Source: Fratercula arctica (taxonomy: Eukaryota; Chordata; Aves; Charadriiformes; Alcidae). From it: a DNA stretch of 64,000 nucleotides. The DNA is taken from contig CANTUZ010000005.1 of the NCBI GenBank assembly GCA_947846985.1, positions 21,610,389-21,674,388 on the forward strand, written 5' to 3'. A program made the position numbers and the translations under genes. A model generated the notes under the pieces. That model did not search any database. It worked only from the letters and a program-made list of their open reading frames with translations, and was not told where the DNA came from. Shown one piece after another: positions 34,499 to 44,967 of this stretch. The first letter of the stretch is position 1; each line of letters begins with the position of its first letter.

Positions 34499-35784
34499 AT
34501 TCCCTTAGTCTATTGGTCATGCCTCCAAAATGTCCATTGAATTAATTTAATCCATGACTTTGGGCTCCATCTGTTAGAGCAGTCTCTTAGGGCAGGAGAG
34601 ATGGTGTGTGGCGCTGGACTGTTGCATACTGTATCTGGAGCTCGCAAATGGTGTGTCTAGTGTGGCCCATGCCCATGGACTGTGGGCTGAAGTTGTTGAT
34701 CTCGAGGAAGCTGCTTGGGGCCAGTTCTGGTCCCATCACCGCTGCACTTTGCTCAGTTTCAGTCCATCTGTCATTAGTTTGGGTGATTCTTATTTTACTA
34801 CTGTTGATGTGGCGTAAAGCAATTGTACTAGTGATGACATACAATGGCAGGGTTAATTAACATCATACAATTTGATTTATTGTCTGTTTTCACCCAAAAT
34901 CAAATCCCCATCAGGTACACATCAGACCTCCTTATCTTTCCTCATCACCCACCAAGTGCTTCCGCGTCCTTGAGCGAAAGCAATCCCGCAGATGGGTTTG
35001 CCTTTGCCTGAGGTGGGATTAACCCAGACTGTCTTCCCTAACATATTCTTCACACGCACTACGGGGACCTTATCCCCTTCTGCAGTACATGGAAGTTTTG
35101 ATTGGGCAGGGCCAGCTCAAACATCCCCTGCATCCAGCAGCTAACTTCCCCTGATGTTAACTAACCAAGTAGTTTTTGCTAAATGTGTATCCCAGTGTTT
35201 GAAAGTCCCACCACCCATTGCTGTCAGTGTAGTTTTTAGCAGTCCATTGTATTTTTGATCTTCCCGGAGGCTGGTGCACGGAAGGGGCTGTGATATACCC
35301 ACTCAATGTCATGTTCTTTGGCCCATGTATCTATAAGGTTGCTTCAGAAATGAGTCCCGTTGTCTGACTCGGTTCTCTCTGGGGTGCCATGCTGCCATAA
35401 GACTTGCTTTTCAAGGCCCAGGATAGTGTTCCGGGCAGTGGCATGGGGCACAGGGTATGTTTCCAGCCAGCTGGTGGTTGCTTCCACCATTGTAAGCACA
35501 TGGTGCTTGCCTTGAAGGATTTGTGGGAGTGTGATACAATCAATCTGCCAGGCCTCCCCATATTTATATTTCATCCATAGTCCTCCATAGCAGGGAAGCT
35601 TTAACTGCTTGGCTTGCTTGCATGTCTCACATTCATGGATGACCTGTGCAGTAGTGTCCATGGTCAAGTCGACCCCTCAGTCGCGAGCCCATCTATATGT
35701 TGCATCTCTTCCTTGATGGCCTGAGGTGTCATGGGCCCATCGGGCTATGAATAATTCACCCTTATGTTGCCAGTCCAGACCCTG

Positions 35785-36262
35785 TGGGGAGGAGTGAACA
35801 GGACAGGTGACCCAAAACCAACCAAGGGGGTATTCCATCCCATCTGCATCATGCTCAGTATAAAAGCTGAGGGGTCGGGCTCTTTCTTCAATGGCTGGCC
35901 TCCAAGGAAGACTCTGTCCATGTGCCTTTGATCCCGATCCCAATCCCGGCATTCCTGAATCCACATCTGGAACCCAGTTCCCATCTGTTACTGAGTCCAG
36001 TCTGGGATTTTCCCAGTGTATGATTGTCATCCTGGGAGCTCAATACAGTCTTGTATATATTGTATATAGTTCATTATTTTCTTAGAAATACTATTTTCTT
36101 TTCTTTTTATTATTTTATTATTAGTATTTCATAAAAGTAGCTTAGTTTCTTTTCAACTTGTAAGTCTCTCTCTCTTTCATTCTCCTCTCTCTTGGGAGAG
36201 AAGTTAGAGAGCATCTGTCATTGGTTTTAGTGGCCAGTCCAGCCCAAACCACAACACCAAAC
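35785..36262 (+). mobile_element. ERV LTR, family B, + orientation
   Basis: The block order acaggacaggtgacccaaaa, gcatcatgctcagtataaaa, atcctgggagctcaatacag and gacagatgctctc (reverse) is the inverse of 38395-38789, so both are copies of one LTR. It has a TATA-like tataaaag (about 35858) and ends ...aaaccacaaca. The left end is truncated against the pol fragment of the family-A element. Confidence 0.75.
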
Positions 36263-36289
36263 TGAACTTCCCCTGATGCAGCTTCATTC

Positions 36290-36735
36290 CATTTCCTCGT
36301 GTCCGATCGCTGGTCACCGGAGAGAGATCAGCACCTCCCCTCCCGTGCCTGCCTTGAGGAAGTTGTAGACTCCCATGAGGTCACCCCTCGGCCTTCTCTT
36401 CTCCAAGCTGAACAAGCCAAGGGACCTCAGGTGCTCCTCTGAAGTCTTTCCCTTGAAGCCTTTCACCATCTTCCTCGCCCTCCTCTGGACACACTCTCAT
36501 AGTCTGATGTCCTTCTTAAATTGGGGCACCCAAAACTGCACACAGAACTCAAGGTGGGGCCGCACCAGTGCAGTGTTGAGTGGGACAATCACCTCCCTTG
36601 AACGGCTAGCTATGCTGTGCTGGGTGCACCCCAGGACACGGTTGGCCCTCTGGGCTGCCAGGGCACACTCTTGACTCATATTCTACTTGCCATCAACCTG
36701 AACACCCAGATCTCTTTCTGCAGGGCTGCTGGGCT
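36290..36735 (-). mobile_element. CR1 LINE 3' fragment
   Basis: The - strand encodes CR1 reverse-transcriptase C-terminal residues (SREVIVPLNTALVRPHLEFC, QFWVPQFKKDIRL). The gaggtcacccctcggccttc block is the reverse complement of the region after it. It joins the ITPRIP-like segment at about 36720-36740 without a visible gap. Confidence 0.9.
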
Positions 36736-36970
36736 GGACCAGGGCGAGGGCAGAAACATCGGCCCCCAGGGGGGTGGGTTCTCACCCGGCATCGAGGGCC
36801 CAGCCGCTGGTGGGAGCCCCTTGGGCTGGGCACGGGCCTGGCTGCCTCCCCGCTGCCTCGCCCCCTTCTCCTACCTGCCCCCAGCTCCCTGCGTCTCCCA
36901 TCCCCAACCCACTGCCGCCAGCTCCCTCCCTCCCAGCCCCACTGAACCCCTTCTCTCCCTCCTCCTACAG
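36736..36970 (+). other. GC-rich intron-like sequence upstream of the ITPRIP-like fragment
   Basis: A C-rich, pyrimidine-rich 235-bp stretch ends in ctccctcctcctacag immediately before the ITPRIP-like coding start. It looks like the 3' end of an intron carried along with the coding piece. Confidence 0.55.
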
Positions 36971-37735
36971 GCCATGATTGGCAATTTGGTCCTCACCTTC
37001 CTTGTTGTGCAAAGCATCTTCCAGTTCCACCAGGTGGTTGGTGGTGAGCTGGACAAGGCTACACACGAGCGCACGCAGCAGCGTGCAGAGTATCTGAGCC
37101 AGAAGATGACTCAAGTGCTGCAGCAGCTGCAGCAGGGGAGCCAGGAGCAGAGCAGCCAGGAGAAGGTGAGCCTGGAGCAGTGGAGCCAGAAGCAGAGTGG
37201 CAATGACCAGGAAGCCCTGCTCTTCACTGCCTTGCAGCAGTGGCAGTTCTGCATTGCTCTTGGACTCCTGGTAGTGCTCTTCGCGCTCTGCTGGTGGCTC
37301 AGTAAAAGGAGCCATCAGCCAGACAGCAGCGGTGAAGAGGACAGCTGCAGCAACAGTAACACAGAGCAGGAGGAGGAGAAAGACAGTGAAGGGGAAGATT
37401 CTGATGATGGGAGGCAACTGGACAGGATTTTGGCAAAGCGCATCCAGTGGTCAGAGCAGAACCTGCCTACAGGAGTCAGGTGGTGGAGGAGGTGGATGAT
37501 GACTTCCTTGGTGACTCCCAAGACATGGAGCTGGTGCATGCAGAACATGGAGAAGACACTGCTCAATCAGCAGTGAGAACTGCTGCTGCACCTTTCCTCT
37601 ACAGCAAAAGCGCACTCTGGGGAGTCAGCGCCGATGAAGCTGAAGAGGACATTGCAATGAGGTTCTGCCCTACCTGTTTGAGAGAGTCCCCTGGGAACTT
37701 TAGCCTGTACTACGACATAAGTAAATCACTTGTTT
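36971..37735 (+). pseudogene. Truncated ITPRIP-like membrane protein gene fragment
   Basis: From ATG 36974 the frame reads a hydrophobic start (MIGNLVLTFLVVQSIFQFHQ), then a Gln-rich coiled coil (VVGGELDKATHERTQQRAEY, repeated Gln-Glu-Gln), then a second membrane segment (FCIALGLLVVLFALCWWLSK) and an acidic Ser/Glu tract. This is the N-terminal plan of the ITPRIP-like proteins (ITPRIPL1 group), a family amplified in birds. After KRIQWSEQNLPTG at about 37480 homology jumps to another frame (QVVEEVDDDFLGD), which shows a frameshift; the first frame stops at 37574-37576. The C-terminal Mab-21-like nucleotidyltransferase region, most of the normal protein of over 500 residues, is absent. Non-functional as far as can be seen; an intact short membrane peptide is possible but unlikely. 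Confidence 0.7.
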
Positions 37736-37895
37736 GAACAAACGCTGTGTCCGTGAGTGGCCGTGCATCACTTTGTTGGGGAAGGCGGGCATAGGGTGCT
37801 GGCTGCTCAGCTGCCACAGAGTCAGGGGGCATTTTGCAGAAGAGCTGCTGCCAGTGGGCTCTGGTTTCATGAGTCACTGGCCTTTGGCTTCTCAG

Positions 37896-38120
37896 GTGGT
37901 GTGGGTTAATCCCAGTAGGCAGCTTAGCATCACACAGCTGCTCAACCCCTTGCCCCAGTGGGATGGTGGAGAGAATCTGAAGGGAAAAAGTGGGAAAACT
38001 TGTGGGCTCAGCTGAGACAGTTTAGTAGGTAAATAAAGCAAGAGCTACTTGCCTAAGCAAGAGCTACTTGCCTAAGCAAAGCAAAATAAATTCATTCACT
38101 ACTCCCCTGCTCTGCCAACC
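37896..38120 (-). mobile_element. ERVL-like LTR fragment (family A)
   Basis: Block by block it matches 33915 onward: gtggtgtgggttaatccca, ggatggtggagagaatctg, aaaacttgtgggctcagctg, gacagtttagta. Same orientation, more diverged and truncated. It includes a 19-bp tandem duplication of aagcaagagctacttgcct at about 38037-38075. Confidence 0.7.
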
Positions 38121-38207
38121 AGACGTGCCTTTTTTGGAATGATTCTGCCTCCCTGGGGCCCAGGTTACCATGAAACTTCCTAGCCTTGTATGGCCCTCAG
38201 AATATTA

Positions 38208-38394
38208 TGATAGAATCATAGAGTCGTAACATATCTCAAGTTGGAAGGAACCCATAAGGATCAACTCGCTGCTCCTCCCAGGACTGCCAAAGATTAAATT
38301 TTAGGACTAAGAGCATCATCCAGACGCTCCTTGAACTCTGAGAGGTTGGTGCCATAACCACTTCCCTGGGGAGCCTGTTCCAGTGACTGGCCAC
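38208..38394 (-). mobile_element. CR1 LINE 3' tail
   Basis: It begins with tagaatcatagagtcgtaac (octamer tail) and gttggaaggaacccataagg, then gagcatcatccagacgctcc. It is cut off by the LTR at 38395, which inserted into it. Confidence 0.85.
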
Positions 38395-38789
38395 TGTCGT
38401 GGTTTGTGCGGGGCTAGCCACTAAGATAAATGACAGATGCTCTCTTTAATGTCTCTTTACAACTAAAAAGAAAATGATGAAATAGATACAGTATATACAA
38501 AACTAGCATCGAGCTCCCAGGATGATGATCATGTCACTGGCTGGCACTGGGAAAGTCTCAGACTAGACTCAGCGATGGACAGGCTTCAGGAATTGGCTTC
38601 AGGAATGCAGGGGTCACGATCAAAGGCAGAGGAACAGATGGAGTCCTCCTTGGACACCGGCCATTGAAGAAAGCGTCTGACTCCTTTGATCCCTCAGCTT
38701 TTATACTGAGCATGGTGCAGATGGGATGGGATACCCCATTGGTCAGTTTTGGGTCACCTGTCCTGTCCGCTCCTCCTCAAACCAGGACA
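38395..38789 (-). mobile_element. ERV LTR, family B, - orientation
   Basis: Runs from tgtcgtggtttgtg to aaaccaggaca, TG...CA-type ends when read on the - strand. It contains ttttatactgagcatggtgc (TATA region reversed). It is the inverted partner of the LTR at 35785-36262. Confidence 0.8.
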
Positions 38790-39470
38790 TGCCACCACGT
38801 ATTCCTTACAATTTGTGTCATGCTCAGATCACTACTGCTTTTTTTTTTTTAATCTTCAAATATGTATATGCAGAAACACTGTATCTGTGTATATTTTTTA
38901 TCTTTAAACACAGAAGTTTGTTAGGTTCATTTAGTTCATAATTGCTGGATTCCGTCTATCATAGCAGATTCTCAGGGCAGGAACGAAATGTCCCATTTCG
39001 AGCTTTTCCTCTCGCACGTTCACAGATAGTTTTTTGGTTCTCTTTACTTATTTCTCACCTGCAACTGAAGTATATAAGCAACATACACGATCAATGCGCT
39101 ACCTATCTACTGAAATCAGGCCTGTTAGGAGAGCTGCCCCCAGACACACTGATGCAGGTAATATTGTTGAGTTTGGGTGAACTTAAGCTTTCACTACTTG
39201 TACACAATCATGGGGTAACTTTGGCTTTGTACATGATTGTCAGAGACGCAGCGGAGTTGTGAGTATTCCAGCTTCTCTTGGTCTTCAGGCCCAAGAGCTT
39301 CTGTTAGTAAAACAGTGTCGTTTCAGTTTGGAGGTTACCCGGATACTTTTCGGAACGCTGATAGCATGGCTTTATATGGTGCATACTACCAGCAATACCA
39401 AAAATGATGCCAAATTGTCCATGAATGTCTTAAATCTACAAAGCAATGGATGCATTCTTGATTAACTCTA
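38790..39470 (-). mobile_element. Probable 3' internal region of an ERVL-like element
   Basis: Sequence following the family-B LTR (ccgtctatcatagcagattc, tcagggcaggaac) parallels the region 34565-34600 next to the family-A LTR (ccatctgttagagcagtctc, ttagggcagg). This suggests the non-coding 3' internal part of a related - strand element. No coding motif was recognised, and the right limit is uncertain. Confidence 0.4.
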
Positions 39471-39557
39471 TACAGATACAAGCTGCTACTACATGCTTGT
39501 TCTGTGTACCGGTAGGTGTAAATAAGTAATGCTTGCTTTTTATTTGACAAACTTTAG

Positions 39558-39842
39558 GTAGAAAATTCAACCCTCAGCTCCCGGAGTGCTGCACTGCTGG
39601 CCCAGAATGCTCTACTCCGAAATCAGCAGACAGTCAAGGAGAATGAGAATGAAAAATCTACGGAAACAGAAGGAGCAGCTGAAAGCTGAGTGTGAGTCAC
39701 TGCTTCAGGACCATGAACACCTTGCTCCACTGCATGAACCACAGTCCACAGCATATCAAATGCTAATAAACTAGCACAGATGCCTGAAAACATTACACAA
39801 AAACCCGTATCCGGAGCGCAAAGGTCTGGGTGAGAGGTACAC
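39558..39842 (+). pseudogene. CCDC88C-like pseudo-exon A, coiled coil
   Basis: The acceptor is acaaactttag. VENSTLSSRSAALLAQNALL continues to ENENE. An extra A in the run at 39652-39656 shifts the frame, after which LRKQKEQLKAECESLLQDHE is read. TAG at 39772-39774 replaces a Gln codon (CAG in the expected sequence) after MLIN; HRCLKTLHKN and LGERY follow it in frame. Confidence 0.85.
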
Positions 39843-40263
39843 TCACTGCTCAGGGGTGTAGTGCTGCCTGAATGTGCCTGTATTACAATCTTGGCCTTAA
39901 GTGTTGGTCTCCACTTACAAACGGAAACTACTGAGTTGTTCCCCTGAAAGTGTGTCTTATCATTCTTGCTATCATTAGGAGATTAGATGAAAATATTTGC
40001 CAAGTTGTAGAGTTTAGACTTCTAAAGGTGGCAGACCAGAGATGGCTGATGATATTTAGCAAACACGGTCTCGGGGATGCTTTGTCAGAAGTAGCTTAAA
40101 TGTCTTTACTACATTTAAGAATCTGTGCTATAATAACATGCAGCCTTAAAAAGATTCTCCAGTTCTGTTGTGTGGGGTATCTTTTCTAGTCATACAGTAA
40201 GGTCTGAAAGTCACCTAGGTAATCACCTAGGTGTGAGTAGTATGTATCTTGAGAAATGTAAAC

Positions 40264-40550
40264 CATAGAATCATAGAATCACAGAATGTGTTGGGTTGGA
40301 AGGGACGTCTAAAGCTCATCTAGTCCAACCCCCCTGCAGTAAGCAGGGACATCTTTAACTAGATGAGGCTGCTCAGAGCCTCATCAAGCCTGGCCTTGAA
40401 TGTCTCCAGGGATGGGGCCTCCACCACCTCTCTGGGCAACCTGTGCCAGTGTCTCCCCACCCTCATTGTAAAGAACTTCTTCCTAATGTCTAATCTAAAC
40501 CTGCCCTGCTCTAGTTTAAAGCCATTGCCCCTTGTCATAAATCATTGAAG
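40264..40550 (-). mobile_element. CR1 LINE 3' fragment
   Basis: It begins with the atagaatcatagaatcacag octamer tail and ggttggaagggacgtctaaa, then catctagtccaacccccctg and ctctgggcaacctgtgccag. Reverse complement of the CR1 3' end, inside the region where CCDC88C-like coiled-coil exons are missing. Confidence 0.95.
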
Positions 40551-43060
40551 ATTGTGTGTGGCATCAATCTCATGACAAAGGAGGCTCTCTGAAGGAAGAT
40601 GTATTGAGCTACCTATGAGATAGTGTTGTATTATTTATTTTCTTATAGTTCTCACAGTCTAAGGCTTTTGCTTCAGGCCTTTCAATTGAATTGGGAAATA
40701 AGAGTTATCTGTTTATTGTTTAGTCTCTAGTCACTGTCATTTTCTGACAATTGTGCATGTATCAAACAATATATATATAATGTGCTACTACATAAGTGCC
40801 ACTGCCTACCCCTCAAAACTTTTCTTACCCAATTCAGTGATTTTCCTCTAAATACCTGTATTTAGGTTCAATTTCTGGCAAGACCGTGACTTGTGTTTAG
40901 AGCAATTCAATAGTGATCTTTGAGGGTGGACCACAAGCTGGCACTAAACTTTTTTTTCCCAAAGACTGGCAATACAATATGCTGTAGATTTTGATAAAAT
41001 ACAGAAATAAACCTATTTTGATGAAAATATACACTGGGCTGTGTGACAGAACAGCTGCTTTTCTGTCAATTAAATGAGCTGTAAGTGATTACACAGCCAC
41101 TGCTCCTGCTTACCAAATCTCTCTCAGGCTGATTAATGGTTCCCATTGATCCCGGCTTTGCTTGAGATCCTGGTGTGTGGAGGCAGTTTCCTGGGTTCTT
41201 TCTTTCCTTGATGAGTACCAATTATTAAACAGTTCTAGCCTAAGGAAAAGGTAGTTTTCTAAAAATAGGTTATCTCTAGTGGTAAGTGCTCAGATCACCA
41301 TTGAAAACATTAACAATTTGGACTGTCTGTTACCGAGGTGGGACTGTCACTGAGAGATGTTGCAGGGGAGCAGATGGTGGCCTTTTCTATACTCTTAAGC
41401 AGGTTGATTTTGGCAGTTTTAAGAGTGCAGTGTCCACCTCAGTAGATTGGTCTCAAAAGATACTTATAGAGGTGATTTGTCCAAAGGCAGCCTGTGTCTC
41501 TATTTGGCTGCCAGGCAAAAGAGACAAGTCACTTTGTGTGTGTGTGTGTTTTGTTTTCCTTCCATCATGTGCTGTGTGCAGTTCAGCTGGCTGAGGGAGC
41601 AGAGGGGAGAAAGTTAGAAAAACAGCTGTAAGAAAAGATCTCTTCTGCCACTCTGAGGCATTTAACTGCTAAGATGAAATATCTCGCTTTCGATTGCAGC
41701 CAGAATGCACCACCTGCTAAATTTTCCCTGAGCAGCTCAGTGCAGTCGAGAAGTTTGCTTGTGCAGGATCTAAGAGATGGGTTTTTCTTGTCCCAGCTGT
41801 GAGGTGATTTGATTTTTCTCAGTTGGTGACAGCAGCGTAATCCTGGTTTTGTTGCTTAAGGCAGGATTGCACTCCTGCACGATCTTGCGACTGCAGCTCA
41901 TCTAGAAAAATCCACAGCAACTGCAGTTAGCTTGTGGGCTGCTGACACCGTGTATAGCCAAGGTCCCCCAGGTTTGTGGAGTTCACTCGGATGCATTCTA
42001 ACCACAGAATATTTTCTGCACCTGAACAAACTTCATTAACCCTCTCTCAGCTCTGTCTGCACAGTATTAGCACTGCAGTGGGGATTTGATAATGGTTGTG
42101 TGAAACTGCAGTGAAACGGCCTGTCACAGCCCAGCAAACCACAGACACGTGGGTTTGAGTGAGCAAGAAAAGGAGAGTTAGTGAGCTAGTATATTAGGAC
42201 CATTTACTATTAATAGCAGTTTTTTACTTTGCAGTGTTTGGCTGCCGGTCTCAGTAAGGGCAGGTAATAACTTAATAGCTACAATTGGGTATTTCTTTCT
42301 GGCTCACTGGAGAAGTCTAATCCTGCAGAGGTGCTGGAAAGGCTCATCTCACTGGAAAAACAGCATCCCTGCTGTGGAGGGTTACATACTGCAGGGACTT
42401 ACACTATTGTGTTACCAAGGCTGTCTGGTAATTATTTTTCTGGATTCCTTTTGCCACGTGGTTTTTATCATAGCTGAGCGTTTTTAAAATTCTCTCAGTC
42501 AGAGTTATCTACCCACAGTATTTCTCCTAACAAAGCAGCAGGAAGAGTGAAAGCCAAAAGGAGTCAAGAGGATTGTGATTGTTCAATCCCAGGAATACAC
42601 TGCATCAGGGCCAAAATGGATTTTATTTGCATGTATAAGAAAATAATTTTAAACCCCGTCTTTCCAAGTGCCTGATGCCTAAAGAAGCTGAGTGACCATG
42701 GGTGTTGAATAGCCTTACAGGACGGGTAACCTTGTTCCCGGTGGCAGAGCTTGTCAGGTTGCACAAATCCTGCTCAAATGGTAGACTCCGTGCTCAATAC
42801 GGACTACAAGAAAATTTTGCCTGGGGATTTCATTAGGGCTCCAGATGTGCAGAATCACTTGCATTTTTGCAGACAGCCTCTTCTTTCTTATCTTTCACCT
42901 AATATCTTCGGGAGCAGCTGTGGTCTGCCTCAGGGGTTCTCATGCTCAAAGGCAGCGTGTGGAGCTGGGCCAAGCTGGTAAAAATGGCCCCGTATACTGC
43001 TTCCCTCTAAGCAGGCCTCTTTAAAAAATAGAGGGCTTGGATAAAAATGAACAGAGTAGC
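40551..43060. other. No gene recognised; expected CCDC88C-like exons absent
   Basis: In an intact CCDC88 gene the exons coding the coiled coil between LGERYN... and ...YIDKLNAL would lie here. None could be read in any frame. A short (TG)n tract lies at 41537-41549. Confidence 0.5.
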
Positions 43061-43802
43061 CCTATCATACAGAAATGGCAAAAGAATTCACAACACAGTT
43101 CCTGCAGAGGCAGCTGTAGTAACTCTGCCAAGGGACTGACTGTGGAGTTTGTCTTCTCAGACTCTGGATTGGCATGCAGTCTGTCTTAAATCCTCCTTGG
43201 AGCTGGATGTGAAACCTCCCTCTGCTTTCGGGTTCTTCCATTTGTTGTACGGACATTGAATTTGAAATGTCCTGGAGCTGAACGGAGGATGAAAACAAAT
43301 GAATACGGTTAATAAGCTCCACCGCTGTTACTGGGAATGAATAGCAAAAAGCAGCTTTTGTCTGGGAGACAGGTCCTTTTCTGTATGGCACTTCAATGGC
43401 CTGGAATTTGGGACAGGCTGTAATTTGACCCCGGGATGAAGAGAATTGGTAGCCTGAAAGAAAAAACAAGTTGGCGGGAGTCAGTGTATTTGGTGCTGTC
43501 TGCCACTTTTGGATTTGTTTTGAAGTTTTCATGACCGCGGAGTAACTGTGCTCTGCATTCATCCCCGCTGGGATGCGTCGCAGATAGATGATGCTTGTTC
43601 TCTCTAGTTTTTTCAAGCAATGCTGCATTTGCCACCTGGTTGTTATTTCAAAACTACTTAGGAGGATATTTCTCCGTGACTGGCACAGGCTTATCCGCCC
43701 AGGGACATTTCGGGGCAATATCCTTTTATCACAGTCACAGAAAAATGTGCTGGTGACTTTTGGCATGGTCAGATGGTTCATAATGCACTTTTCCCCTCAC
43801 AG

Positions 43803-43896
43803 TGGTAAATTGAATGCCTTAAGGAGACACAAGGAAGCACTTGAAGAGCAGATAATGGATCAGCACAAGTTTTATGATCCTACTCTGAAACCGAAA
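43803..43896 (+). pseudogene. CCDC88C-like pseudo-exon B
   Basis: The acceptor is ttcccctcacag. It encodes GKLNALRRHKEALEEQIMDQ then HKFYDPTLKPK, matching the KLNALRRHKE...IMDQYKFYDP block. The expected donor after the Lys codon reads gccc instead of gt, so splicing to exon C would fail here. Confidence 0.88.
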
Positions 43897-44725
43897 GCCC
43901 TATATGAGTTCAGTTCTGCTATTGTCGTACAGATTTGTGAGGGTGAGAAAGGGCTCTGTGTAACTGGATATTACAGAAATTTCATCTGAAGTAAGAGACG
44001 TGTCATCTCCAGTTCTCTCTCCACTCTTACTCCACAAGCCATTCCCTGAAGCAGCAGGCTGTGTTACAGCAGATTGTGTTAATGTAGAGCACAGTACTTC
44101 ATGTGGGGCCCTCTGTTTTAATACTGGGATCTGAAACAGTATTAACTGGAAAAGAGCCACTTTGCCCTGATGAATATCACCTTGTCCCTAGCAGGGGGGG
44201 AAGGACTCCCATTATGGTGACTAAGCAGCAGTAGGAGCTTCCAGAGCTGCTCTTTCAAAGGGGATAAGCAGTCCATCGGCGAGAAAGGACTTAAAAAAAT
44301 TATATTAAGAAAAACAAAAACCAGCCAAGCTAATTCCACCACACATAGTTCAGCAAAGAAAAGGATTCATCCTTAAATCAGTTTTCTCATCTTTCCTTCT
44401 CAATCTGTTCCTGTGGTAGAGCTTTTCACGCTATTAAAATGTCGTACGTGGGTCTATATGCATAGTTTAGATTTCCAGCGGAGGGACCAGTTGTCTTTCT
44501 CACATTTCTCATGCTGAAGAAATATTTCTGTAAAATAATTCTGACTTTGGGAGAGAAATGGATCTCAAGCTCTGTGAAATTCATGCTGCATCTTTCCAAC
44601 CAACTCATGGCAGTAAACAAATAAGAAAGTAGGATGGCGTGATGGCTTTAGCACAGCTGTAAATTTTTCAGGGAGTATTTCTTATAGTGTTTGATGAATC
44701 CCATCCACCGAACCTCCTTTATCAG

Positions 44726-44967
44726 GCAAAAACACTGGATTGGAGCCAGAGCCTCAGTCAAACTAATCAAGCCAAAGAAGGAGACCACAAGGGAGCGGCT
44801 GAAAGCAGCAGCAGCAAGCCATCCATGGCATTCTGAATCCCCGGAGACAGTAAACTCTCCAACTGCCTCCCAAAAACTGAAACATCAACGAGAAACTCAG
44901 GATAATACCTCTCAAGGGTCAAACTCTATGGAAGAGTGAGACAACCCTGGGGGTTCTTCAAACAAAG
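44726..44967 (+). pseudogene. CCDC88C-like pseudo-exon C, basic lipid/signalling region
   Basis: The acceptor is ctttatcag and the donor aaag|gtaagg. It encodes QKHWIGARASVKLIKPKKET, RERLK and GSNSMEE, then TGA at 44937-44939 where the family has an Arg codon. The frame resumes as DNPGGSSNKG to the donor. 242 bases, ending phase 1. Confidence 0.9.

Larger units (their letters stand above)
34330..35784 (-). mobile_element. Internal part of an ERVL-like provirus with broken pol integrase
   Basis: Old viral remnant on the - strand. Frames at about 35344-35667 and 35677-35780 encode integrase features: a HHCC zinc finger (HDTSGH ... CETC), a first catalytic Asp in QIDCI and a second in SDNGTHF. 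An in-frame stop at 35677-35679 divides the zinc finger, and further stops follow the DNGTHF motif. Downstream sequence (to 34330) corresponds to the integrase C-terminus and non-coding 3' region. No intact gag or env is visible. The 5' part is missing where another LTR abuts at about 35785. Inactive. Confidence 0.8.

Noticed and set aside
34587..34860. Overlapping 69-85 codon frames next to the provirus
   Set aside because: They lie in the non-coding 3' internal region of the ERVL-like element and have no recognisable env or host domain.
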